A DNA stretch of 64,000 nt, taken from contig NZ_JAMGSL010000017.1 in NCBI RefSeq assembly GCF_025195125.1, forward strand, positions 1 through 64,000. The letters run 5' to 3'. The stretch is from Streptomyces sp. Je 1-79. GTDB taxonomy: Bacteria; Actinomycetota; Actinomycetes; Streptomycetales; Streptomycetaceae. This document shows, piece after piece, positions 1 to 7,319 of the stretch. The notes beneath the pieces were generated by a model that saw only the letters and a program-made list of their open reading frames with translations, had not been told where the DNA came from and did no database searches. Each line of letters starts with the position of its first letter. Positions within the stretch are counted from its first letter, which is position 1. The position numbers and the translations under genes were made by a program.

Positions 1-190
1 TTTGCCGGTAATCCGGCTGAACACCACGAGAGCGGAACGATCGGTCGGAATAGGACCGGTCGTTCACAGCGTCCTCGCTGTGTGCCACCCCGAAGGGTGG
101 ACTTTTTCAAAGGAACCTCGACCATCCGAAGATGGACGGGGTATCAACTAATCTGGCGTTGATTTTTGGCACGCTGTTGAGTTCTCAAGG
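1..190 (-). promoter_or_regulatory. 16S rRNA leader of a leftward rRNA operon
   Basis: Read on the minus strand this has the layout of a Streptomyces pre-16S leader: the element CTTGAGAACTCAACAGCG near 170-190 (boxA-like antitermination region), then a GC hairpin around the AAGGGTGG/CCACCCTT block, and a processing stem formed by the ACCGGTC/GACCGGT arms at 41-62. The sequence at 1-20 matches the segment normally found just before the mature 16S 5' end, so the 16S gene should begin within a few tens of bases beyond the left edge. The rRNA itself is not in the window. Identification rests on recalled Streptomyces rrn leaders. Confidence 0.85.
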
Positions 191-249
191 AACGGACGCT
201 TCCTTTGTACTCACCCTCTCGGGCTTTCCTCCGGGCTTCCCTTCGGTCT

Positions 250-426
250 TGCGTTTCCGACTCTATCAGATCTTTCCGATCCGATTTCCTCGGCGCTTTC
301 CGGCTTCTTCGGTTTCCCGTTTCGGCCTTCCTGCGTTTCCGACTCTATCAGATCCTTTCGGGCCTGATTCCCAGTCAGCGGGATTTGTCTTCGCGGCTGT
401 TGGGCCGTTCCGACGCTCAAACTCTA
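250..426 (-). promoter_or_regulatory. Tandem rRNA promoters (three TAGAGT -10 boxes)
   Basis: On the minus strand three identical TAGAGT hexamers occur at 421-426, 342-347 and 260-265. The last two lie in a direct repeat of 23 bp (332-354 and 250-272, 82 bp apart) that includes GATCTGATAGAGTCGGAAAC. The first has TTATGA 18 bp upstream as a possible -35; the other two lack a clear -35 hexamer, as described for several Streptomyces rrn promoters. The array precedes the 16S leader and fits the usual set of three to four stacked rrn promoters. Confidence 0.75.
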
Positions 427-466
427 GCGGATTTCCCGGGCGGCTCATAATCGAGCCATTCGAAAT

Positions 467-488
467 GAATTTCGGCATGCCGAAATTC
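467..488. repeat. Perfect 22-bp palindrome within the rRNA promoter array
   Basis: The 22 bases are an exact reverse complement of themselves, with half-site GAATTTCGGCA. It is AT-richer than its surroundings and lies about 40 bp upstream of the TAGAGT box at 421-426, a position suited to an operator or upstream activator site. No binding protein can be named from the sequence. Confidence 0.6.
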
Positions 489-581
489 GTCCCGGCTGGG
501 AGATCGTGCTGAGTAGAGGTGCCGCATCAGCGGCGGGAGTGGCTGTCGCAGAACCGTTCCGGCCCCGTGACAACTCGGAGA

Positions 582-610
582 ACACTACGGATACGGCGGG
601 GGCGTGTCAA
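582..610 (-). promoter_or_regulatory. Upstream rRNA promoter, consensus -35 TTGACA
   Basis: Minus-strand TTGACA (605-610), a 17-bp spacer and TAGTGT (582-587) form a near-consensus vegetative promoter pointing toward the rRNA leader. It is the most distal of the stacked promoters and lies just beyond the stop codon of the MarR gene, which is transcribed in the same direction. Confidence 0.7.
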
Positions 611-662
611 CCCCCGGTCGTGTGACCTCCGCGTACGCGCCGACAGGCCGTCGCAGGAGCTC

Positions 663-1229
663 TCAGTCGAGGTCCTTGAGCCGGCCGCCCGCGTCCGGCT
701 GGGTGTGCTCGACCCTGCGGAGCAGGGTGATCAGCATGTCGCCGAGGCCGGTGCGCTCCTCGACCGTCAGGTCCTGGAGGAGCTCCTCCTCGAAGTCGGT
801 CGCCATGCGCATCGCCTCGAGCCACTTCGAGCGGCCCTCGTCGGTCAGTTCCACGATCACCCGGACGCGGTTGGTCTCGTCGCGGTCGCGGGTGACCAGG
901 CCCTCGCCCGCCATGCGGTCGATGCGATGGGTCATCGCCGCCGGGGTGAGGCCGAGACGCTTGGCAAGCTCGCCCGGGCCCAGGCGATAGGGGTCGCCGG
1001 CGAGGACGAGGGTCTTGAGGACCTCCCACTCGGCGTTGCTGATGCCCAGGTCGGCGAGCTGGCGGCCGTAGGCCACGTTCATCCGGCGGTTCAGCCTGCC
1101 AAGCGCGGAGACCACCTTCTCGACCTGGGGGTCCAGGTCGCGGTACTCGCGCTGATAGGCCGCGATCTGTTCGTCGAGGGTCGGCTCCTGCGGGGGCCGC
1201 GGGCCGGACTGCTCGGGGTTGTCGGACAT
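663..1229 (-). CDS. MarR-family transcriptional regulator
   Basis: A 188-aa winged-helix regulator from the ATG at 1229 (MSDNPEQSG). The centre reads ISNAEWEVLKTLVLAG, then LGPGELAKRLGLTPAAMTHR as the recognition helix-turn-helix, and a wing VTRDRDETNRVRVIVELTDEG, all typical of MarR dimers. The C-terminal helix continues to HTQPDAGGRLKDLD. It is divergent from a major-facilitator transporter, the classic arrangement in which MarR represses the pump and itself until a ligand binds. An in-frame ATG 15 codons upstream at 1274 would place the start inside the likely operator, so the downstream start is preferred. Confidence 0.88.
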   Translation of the reverse strand: MSDNPEQSGPRPPQEPTLDEQIAAYQREYRDLDPQVEKVVSALGRLNRRMNVAYGRQLADLGISNAEWEVLKTLVLAGDPYRLGPGELAKRLGLTPAAMTHRIDRMAGEGLVTRDRDETNRVRVIVELTDEGRSKWLEAMRMATDFEEELLQDLTVEERTGLGDMLITLLRRVEHTQPDAGGRLKDLD

Positions 1230-1259
1230 GCGGGGAGTATCCCACGGTCGCCGTTGGCG

Positions 1260-1336
1260 TTGAAGTCCTTCCATGTGTATTGTTAAGGATCTAATTTTAC
1301 TGTTGAAGTCTTCAGGCTTCAGGGCTTCAGGGATGA
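1260..1336. promoter_or_regulatory. MarR/MFS intergenic region with TTCAGG repeats and small inverted repeats
   Basis: The AT-rich gap holds two TTGAAGTC direct copies (1260-1267 and 1303-1310), a perfect TGAAG-T-CTTCA inverted repeat at 1304-1314, three CTTCAGG repeats (about 1310-1331) and a GCTTCA/TGAAGC hairpin. MarR proteins bind short palindromes between divergent genes, so this is the probable operator zone. The exact site is inferred. Confidence 0.5.
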
Positions 1337-1354
1337 AGCCCTCGATCGAAGTGG

Positions 1355-2647
1355 GTGAGTGTGACCAAGGCGATGGGTGCAGCGATGCGCCGGATCCAGG
1401 CAGGCAGCGCGCTGAGCGCGTTCGGACTCGGCTTCACCGTTCCGTACCTTTATGTGTACGTGGCTCAGGTGCGGGACCTGGGCGCGACCACGGCGGGCAT
1501 CGTGCTCGCCGTCTTCGCCATGGCCGCACTCGTCGTCCTGCCGTTCAGCGGACGCGCCATCGACCGCCGCGGCCCCGTCCCCGTACTCCTCGTCGCCGCC
1601 GTCCTCGCGTCCCTCGGCGCCCTGGGCATGGGCCTTTCCGGCAGCGTGGGCGCCGTCGTCGGCTCCGCCGCACTGCTCGGTGCCGGTACGGCCGTGATGC
1701 AGCCGGCGCTCGCGACGATGATCGTCTGGTGCTCCGACCCCGCCACCCGGACCCGGTCCTTCGCCATGCAGTTCTTCCTGCAGAACCTCGGACTCGGTGT
1801 CGGTGGCCTGATCGGCGGCCAGCTCGTCGACGAGAGCCGGCCGGGCAGCTTCCTTCTTCTCTTCTCCATCGAGTCGGCGATGTTCCTCGTGCTCGCCGGG
1901 ATCGTGCTGACCGTCCGGATGCCCGGCTCCCCCGCGCTGCAGGGCGCGCGGCCGGCTTCCAAGGGCGGCGGCGTCCGGGCGCTGCTCGGGCACAAGGCCA
2001 TGGTGCAGCTGTGCGTCCTGGGCTTCGTGCTGTTCTTCGCCTGCTACGGGCAGTTCGAGTCGGGTCTCGCGGCGTACGGCACCGAGGCCGCCGGCATCCA
2101 GCCGTCCACGCTCGGCATCGCTCTGGCCGCCAACACGGCCGTCATCGTCGTCGCCCAGTTCGTGGTGCTGCGGTTCGTCGAGCGCCGCCGCCGGTCCCGG
2201 GTGATCGCGGCCGTCGGTCTGATCTGGGCCGTGGCGTGGGTGATCGCCGGGTACGCGGGGCTCGGCAACGGCAGCCAGGCGATGGCGACCGCCGCCTTCG
2301 TCTCCACGTACGCCCTCTTCGGGCTCGGCGAGGCGATGCTGTCCCCGACCGTGGCACCGCTGGTCGCGGACCTCGCTCCGGAGTCCATGGTCGGTCAGTA
2401 CAACTCGGCGTTCGCGCTGGTCAAGCAGCTCGCGCTGGCCGTCGGTCCGGCCGTGGGCGGGCCCATGGGGGCCGCGCTGCACGGTCCGTACATCGTGACC
2501 TTCGTGCTCTTCTCGCTCGGGATCACGTTCCTGGCGCTGCGGCTGGGCAGGCAGCTCACGCCGGTGCAGGACCACCCGGCGCTCGCCGCCCGCACCTCGC
2601 GCGTCGTGGCCCAGCACGTGCCCGAGAAGGAGAGCGTCCCCGCCTAG
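1355..2647 (+). CDS. Major facilitator superfamily efflux transporter
   Basis: A 430-aa polytopic membrane protein with about 12 predicted helices in two halves. After the first helix pair comes the motif-A loop LPFSGRAIDRRGPVP, corresponding to the cytoplasmic GxxxDRxGRR signature of drug:H+ antiporters. A helix-rich second half starts near residue 215. The GTG at 1355 follows GAAGTGG; a GTG at 1361 is equally possible. Divergent pairing with a MarR regulator suggests drug or metabolite efflux. The TAG stop at 2645-2647 lies inside the CTAG that flanks a MITE-like insertion. Confidence 0.88.
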   Translation: MSVTKAMGAAMRRIQAGSALSAFGLGFTVPYLYVYVAQVRDLGATTAGIVLAVFAMAALVVLPFSGRAIDRRGPVPVLLVAAVLASLGALGMGLSGSVGAVVGSAALLGAGTAVMQPALATMIVWCSDPATRTRSFAMQFFLQNLGLGVGGLIGGQLVDESRPGSFLLLFSIESAMFLVLAGIVLTVRMPGSPALQGARPASKGGGVRALLGHKAMVQLCVLGFVLFFACYGQFESGLAAYGTEAAGIQPSTLGIALAANTAVIVVAQFVVLRFVERRRRSRVIAAVGLIWAVAWVIAGYAGLGNGSQAMATAAFVSTYALFGLGEAMLSPTVAPLVADLAPESMVGQYNSAFALVKQLALAVGPAVGGPMGAALHGPYIVTFVLFSLGITFLALRLGRQLTPVQDHPALAARTSRVVAQHVPEKESVPA

Positions 2648-2854
2648 GGCGTGTTTCGAAAGTAGCGTCGTCCGCCCGAAGGGCGGGGCCGGGGGCGTCT
2701 GGTGCGTGCGATCGCAAGGCGGAGGAAGGAGAGCGCAGCGGGCTGCGCCGACGACCGACAACGCGGCGTGGGGGCACCTCCCGTGCCCGAAGGGCCACGG
2801 GGGAGTGCGTGTCAGGCGCCCCCGGCCAGACGGGACTTTCGAAACACGCCCTAG
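2644..2854. mobile_element. MITE-like element with 16-bp terminal inverted repeats and CTAG target duplication
   Basis: GGCGTGTTTCGAAAGT at 2648-2663 is repeated in perfect inversion at 2835-2850, bounding 203 bp with no coding potential. Both ends are flanked by CTAG (2644-2647 and 2851-2854), consistent with a 4-bp target duplication of the IS5 type. Because CTAG is a palindrome the inverted match extends to 22 bp. Subterminal sequences on both sides share a GGCCGGGGGCG block. No transposase is present, so mobilisation would need one in trans. Confidence 0.75.
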
Positions 2855-4482
2855 GCCCTGTCGGGCAGGGCGAACTCGCACCAGACCGCCTTGCCGCCTC
2901 CCGGCGTACGGCGGCTTCCCCAGGACGAGGCGATCGTCGCGATGATCGAGATCCCGCGGCCCGCCTCGTCCTCCGTCTCCGCCCTGCGGCGGCGCGGCAG
3001 GTGGTCGTCGCCGTCCGTGACCTCGATGATCAGGCGCCGGTCCGTACGGCGCAGCCGCAGGCGCATCGGCGGGGTGCCGTGCTTGAGGGAGTTCGCCACC
3101 AGCTCGCTGGTGGCGAGGACCCCGAGGTCGCGCAGCTCGACCGGGAAGCGCCAGCTGGAGAGGACGCCCGAGGCGAAGGCACGCGCGCGTGGGGCCGCCT
3201 CCACTCCGCCGAGCAGCTCCAGGGCCGCGTTGTGGAAGAGCTCCGCGTCCGCTCCCCTGCGGGACGGGTGCTGGACGACCAGGACGGCGACGTCGTCGTC
3301 GTGCTCGGCGGTGACGCCGAGCGAGCGCAGCAGCCGGTCGCAGACGACCTGAGGGGTGCCGAGGGCACCGGACAGCGCGCGTTCCAGGGCGGCGACTCCC
3401 TCGTCGATGTCCTCGCGCCGGCGTTCGACCAGACCGTCCGTATAGAGGACGGCGGTGGAGCCGGGCGGCAGGGCGATCGCGCCGGAGGTGTGGAGCCAGC
3501 CTCCGGTGCCCAGCGGCGGGCCGGTGGGATCCTCGGCGCGGCGGACGGAACCGTCCTCGTCCCTGACGAGGATCGGGAGGTGGCCCGCGGAGGCGTAGAC
3601 GAGCTTGCCCTCGTTGGGGTCGTGGACCGCGTAGACGCAGGTGGCGATCTGGCTGGCGTCGATCTCGGCGGCGAGACCGTCGAGCAGCTGGAGCACTTCG
3701 TGCGGGGGCAGGTCGAGCCGGGCGTAGGCCCGGACGGCGGTGCGGAGCTGGCCCATGACGGCGGCGGCGCGCACCCCGCGGCCCATGACGTCCCCGATGA
3801 CCAGGGCGGTGCGTCCTGCTCCGAGGGTGATGACGTCGTACCAGTCGCCGCCGACGGCCGCGTCCGTGCCGCCGGGCTGGTACGTGGCGGCGATCCGCAG
3901 GTCGTCGGGCTGCTCCAGCTCCTGCGGGAGCAGGGAGCGCTGGAGGGTGACGGCGGTCTCGCGGTGCCGGCGCTCGCTGGCCCGCAGCCGCTCGGCGGCC
4001 TCGGCGTGGTCGGTGACGTCGGCCGCGTGCACGAGGACGCCGCCGCCCTCGAAGCGCGGGGACTCCACCGGCAGGCAGGTGACCGTGTACGAGCCGCCGT
4101 CCTGGGTCTTGCGGGACTTGACCGTCCGGGGCTTGCCGCTGCGCAGGACCTGGTCCATGAGCGGCAGCAGGCCCAGCTCGTGGGCCTCGGGGCAGGCGTC
4201 GGCGACGGTGGCCCCGGCGGGCCGGGGGCCGAAGGCGGCGGCGTAGGCGTCGTTGACGTAGGCGATGCGGTGCTCGGGGCCGTACGCGAGCGCGACGAGG
4301 CCGGGAAGGCGGCCGATGATCTCCCGCGCGGAGAAGTCCTCCAGGGCGGGGACCTCGTCGGGGAGGGGCTCAGGCTGCTGCTCGTACTCCCCGCGGGCCG
4401 CGGGCACGGAGCCTTCGGTCCCCCGCGCCGCCGTACGGCGCTGCGTGCCGGGGAGTCGGGCGCTCCAACGGGTGAAGTTCAC
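2851..4482 (-). CDS. PAS-PP2C (SpoIIE-type) phosphatase with C-terminal HATPase domain
   Basis: About 543 aa from the GTG at 4482. Order: an N-terminal PAS domain (roughly 50-140; LPGLVALAYGPEHRIAYVND), a short linker helix (ERRHRETAVTLQRSLLP), a SpoIIE/RsbU PP2C domain with metal-binding aspartates in GGDWYDV and GDVMGRG and a C-terminal DDDVAVLV, then a serine-kinase-like ATPase (ATSELVANSLKHG as N box, DEAGRGISII as G box). Such proteins act in partner-switching control of anti-sigma-factor antagonists. A GTG at 4554 could add 24 residues. Its TAG stop lies in the CTAG beside the MITE-like element. Confidence 0.87.
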   Translation of the reverse strand: MNFTRWSARLPGTQRRTAARGTEGSVPAARGEYEQQPEPLPDEVPALEDFSAREIIGRLPGLVALAYGPEHRIAYVNDAYAAAFGPRPAGATVADACPEAHELGLLPLMDQVLRSGKPRTVKSRKTQDGGSYTVTCLPVESPRFEGGGVLVHAADVTDHAEAAERLRASERRHRETAVTLQRSLLPQELEQPDDLRIAATYQPGGTDAAVGGDWYDVITLGAGRTALVIGDVMGRGVRAAAVMGQLRTAVRAYARLDLPPHEVLQLLDGLAAEIDASQIATCVYAVHDPNEGKLVYASAGHLPILVRDEDGSVRRAEDPTGPPLGTGGWLHTSGAIALPPGSTAVLYTDGLVERRREDIDEGVAALERALSGALGTPQVVCDRLLRSLGVTAEHDDDVAVLVVQHPSRRGADAELFHNAALELLGGVEAAPRARAFASGVLSSWRFPVELRDLGVLATSELVANSLKHGTPPMRLRLRRTDRRLIIEVTDGDDHLPRRRRAETEDEAGRGISIIATIASSWGSRRTPGGGKAVWCEFALPDRA

Positions 4483-4588
4483 GGATCTGTATGCCTCGTG
4501 GTCTGTTGGCCGTGCTGAGTCACTCTGTGCAGGTGTGAGCCCACCTATGGTCACACGTCCAGTGTGACCGACCGCACTGACATCGGTG

Positions 4589-5953
4589 TCAGCCGGGCTT
4601 CGGGCCGTTCTTGGGGGGCGGGGGCGCGGCGGCGAGTTCGAATTCGGCGCGCGGGTGTTCCAGCGAGCCGAGCGAGACGATCTCCCGCTTGAACAGGCCG
4701 GAAAGGGTCCACTCTGCCAGGACACGGGCCTTCCGGTTGAAGGTCGGGACGCGGCTGAGGTGGTAGGCGCGGTGCATGAACCAGGCGGGGTAGCCCTTCA
4801 GTTTGCGTCCGTAGACGTGGGCCACACCCTTGTGGAGGCCGAGGGAGGCGACCGAGCCCGCGTACTTGTGGGCGTACTCCTTGAGCGGCTGTCCGCGCAG
4901 GGAGGCGGCGACGTTCTCGGCCAGCACCTTGGTCTGGCGTACGGCGTGCTGTGCGTTCGGCGCGCACTCCTTGCCGGGCTCCTCCGCCGACAGGTCGGGG
5001 ACGGCCGCGGCGTCTCCGGCCGCCCAGGCGTGTTCGACGCCGTCGACGGTCAGCCGGGCCGTGCACGTGAGCCGGCCGCGTGCGTCGAGCGGCAGGTCGG
5101 TGCGAGCGAGGACCGGCGCGGGCTTCACGCCCGCGGTCCAGACGACGGTCCGGGTGGGGAAGCGGCTGCCGTCGCTGAGGACGGCGACGCGGTCCTCGCA
5201 GGAGTCGAGGCGGGTGCCCAGCCGGACGTCGATGTTACGGCCGCGCAGCTCGCGGATCGCGTACTTGCCCATCTTCTCGCCGACCTCAGGCAGGATGCGG
5301 TCCGCGGCCTCGACCAGGACCCACTTCAGGTCCTCCGGCTTGATGTTGTGGTAGTACCGCGCCGTGTAGCGGGCCATGTCCTCCAGCTCGGCGAGCGCCT
5401 CCACGCCCGCGTAGCCGCCTCCGACGAAGACGAAGGTGAGGGCGGCGTCGCGCAGGCCCGGGTCGCGGGTGGAGGAGGCGATGTCCATCTGCTCGATGAC
5501 GTGGTTGCGCAGTCCGATCGCCTCCTCGACGGTCTTGAAGCCGATGGCGTAGTCGGCGAGACCGGGGACGGGGAGGGTGCGGGAGATCGAGCCGGGTGCG
5601 ATGACCAGTTCGTCGTAGGTGATCTGGACGTGGCCGGTGCCCTCCTCCTCGGTGGCGAGGGTGGAGAGCGTCGCCGTCCGCTTGGCGTGGTCGACGGCGT
5701 GGACCTCGCCGATGGTGATCCGGCACTTGTCCAGGACACGGCGGAGCGGGACGACGACGTGGCGCGGGGAGATCGAACCGGCGGCGGCCTCGGGCAGGAA
5801 CGGCTGGTACGTCATGTACGGCTCGGGCGTGACCACCACGATCTCGACGGAACCGGTTCTGAGCTCGGCCTTGAGCTGCCGCTGGAGGCGCAGCGCGGTG
5901 TACATCCCGACGTAGCCACCGCCGACAACGAGAATGCGCACAGGTTCGGTCAC
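4589..5953 (-). CDS. ndh: Type II NADH dehydrogenase (NDH-2)
   Basis: A 454-aa flavoprotein that passes electrons from NADH to quinone without proton pumping, attached to the inner face of the membrane. The N terminus has the FAD Rossmann motif ILVVGGGYVGMYTALRL; a second glycine-rich motif FVFVGGGYAGVEALAEL marks the NADH site; AWAAGDAAAVPD is the second FAD contact. The C terminus (PAWFMHRAYHLSRVPTFNRK) is the amphipathic membrane anchor. The GTG at 5953 is chosen because it directly precedes the FAD motif. It is divergent from the atrA-like gene. Confidence 0.9.
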   Translation of the reverse strand: MTEPVRILVVGGGYVGMYTALRLQRQLKAELRTGSVEIVVVTPEPYMTYQPFLPEAAAGSISPRHVVVPLRRVLDKCRITIGEVHAVDHAKRTATLSTLATEEEGTGHVQITYDELVIAPGSISRTLPVPGLADYAIGFKTVEEAIGLRNHVIEQMDIASSTRDPGLRDAALTFVFVGGGYAGVEALAELEDMARYTARYYHNIKPEDLKWVLVEAADRILPEVGEKMGKYAIRELRGRNIDVRLGTRLDSCEDRVAVLSDGSRFPTRTVVWTAGVKPAPVLARTDLPLDARGRLTCTARLTVDGVEHAWAAGDAAAVPDLSAEEPGKECAPNAQHAVRQTKVLAENVAASLRGQPLKEYAHKYAGSVASLGLHKGVAHVYGRKLKGYPAWFMHRAYHLSRVPTFNRKARVLAEWTLSGLFKREIVSLGSLEHPRAEFELAAAPPPPKNGPKPG

Positions 5954-6291
5954 TGTCCCATGACGCAACGCCGTCCGGGGTTTGTCCACAGCCCCGGCAA
6001 ATTGTGTGACCGGAGGTGCGCGGGGGCGCGGGGTGGCGCACAGGGTGGGTACAGGGGGAAGTGCGCAGGTCAGGCCGGGCGTGGGGGGTAGTGTGGGGGG
6101 CCGGAATCGGGAGAGTTCAGGCCCTTGCTCCGATCGGGGGGCGCACCGTGCGGAACTCCCCCTTCTGAATTGACCTCGACTCAACTATGTTCGTATCTCG
6201 TCGGGGCATCGGATCGCAGCGCACGGACCAGAGCGCTGCGGAGGTCCGAGGGCCCCGTGTCAAAGCGGGGAAGTCTCCGGGGGGAGACATC
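5954..6291. promoter_or_regulatory. ndh-atrA divergent promoter region
   Basis: A 338-bp gap with no gene. On the plus strand TTGACC at 6170-6175, an 18-bp spacer and TATCTC at 6194-6199 form a candidate promoter for the TetR gene, giving a leader of roughly 85 nt. The G-rich stretch at 6050-6100 shows no strong inverted repeat. A site for AtrA itself is likely here by analogy, but none could be assigned. Confidence 0.45.
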
Positions 6292-7101
6292 ATGAGCGGG
6301 GGAACGCTTATGCACATGCAGGATTCGCGGTGGCAGGCTGTCGTCGGGACGACGGACGGCTCGCTCGACGGACGCGGTACGGGTATGAGTACGGGCACGG
6401 CTACGGGATCGTCCACGGCGGTCGGCCGGTCGGCGCCGCTGCGCGTGGACGCGCAGCGCAATCTGGAGCACGTGCTGCGCGCGGCGCGTGAGGTTTTCGG
6501 CGAACTCGGTTACGGGGCGCCGATGGAGGACGTGGCGCGACGCGCCCGGGTCGGCGTGGGCACGGTCTACCGCCGCTTCCCGAGCAAGGACGTGCTGGTG
6601 CGCCGGATAGCCGAGGAGGAGACCTCGCGGCTGACCGAGCAGGCCCGCACGGCCCTCGGGCAGGAGGAGGAGCCGTGGTCGGCGCTCTCCCGGTTCCTGC
6701 GGACGTCGGTGGCCTCGGGTGCGGGGCGGCTGCTGCCGCCGCAGATCCTGCGGGTGGGCGTGGACGCGGACGAGTTGCTGCTACCGGCGCAGGCCCCGGG
6801 CGACGGGGCGCGGGTGCCGCACCAGCGCGGTTTCGCGGACCAAGGCGAGCCGCGGGTGGTCGCGCCGCGCGCCGTGCAGGTGAGCGAGCAGGACGGCGCC
6901 GGGACGACGGAGCTCCTGGAGGTCGTCGGTCGGCTCGTGGACCGCGCCCGTGCGGCGGGTGAGCTGCGAACGGACGTGACGGTGGCGGACGTTCTGCTCG
7001 TCATAGCCACGGCGGCGCCGGCGCTGCCGGACGCGGCTCAGCAGGCCGCGGCCTCGGCACGGCTCCTCGACATCCTCCTGGAGGGTCTGCGTTCGCGGTA
7101 G
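6292..7101 (+). CDS. atrA: TetR-family regulator, probable AtrA orthologue
   Basis: 269 aa. A low-complexity N terminus (about 50 residues) precedes a TetR DNA-binding domain at 54-101: AAREVFGELGYGAPMEDVAR, then VGVGTVYRRFPSKDVLVRRI as the recognition helix region. The C-terminal ligand domain ends LPDAAQQAAASARLLDILLE. AtrA activates the actinorhodin activator gene actII-ORF4 in S. coelicolor and orthologues control other antibiotic clusters and GlcNAc uptake. Position beside NDH-2 and upstream of an ECF sigma gene matches the recalled atrA locus. The ATG at 6292 follows GGGGGGAGAC; an ATG at 6310 is an alternative. Confidence 0.75.
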   Translation: MSGGTLMHMQDSRWQAVVGTTDGSLDGRGTGMSTGTATGSSTAVGRSAPLRVDAQRNLEHVLRAAREVFGELGYGAPMEDVARRARVGVGTVYRRFPSKDVLVRRIAEEETSRLTEQARTALGQEEEPWSALSRFLRTSVASGAGRLLPPQILRVGVDADELLLPAQAPGDGARVPHQRGFADQGEPRVVAPRAVQVSEQDGAGTTELLEVVGRLVDRARAAGELRTDVTVADVLLVIATAAPALPDAAQQAAASARLLDILLEGLRSR

Positions 7102-7319
7102 TTCGCGTCGGCTCCCGGTGGCGGGAGGGGTGGTCGTCTCCGTGTGGTGACTGGTCCGGGCGGACCGTCGAGCGTGACACGAACGGGTGAGCGGTTACGC
7201 CCGGATACAGGAAGTCGCCCCGGACGAGTGGTAAGTGGACGCGCAGGTTCAGCGCGCCGTCGCTCTGTGGCACTCTTGGCCGGTGTTCGGGTCTGGGCGT
7301 GCGGACGGGGGCTTCCGCG

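Noticed and set aside
1273-4518. Open frame of 1081 codons on the plus strand across the MFS and phosphatase genes
   Set aside because: It is antisense or out of frame to two clear genes, crosses the MITE-like element, and its translation is Arg/Gly/Pro-rich with no family motif. Long spurious frames are normal at this GC content.
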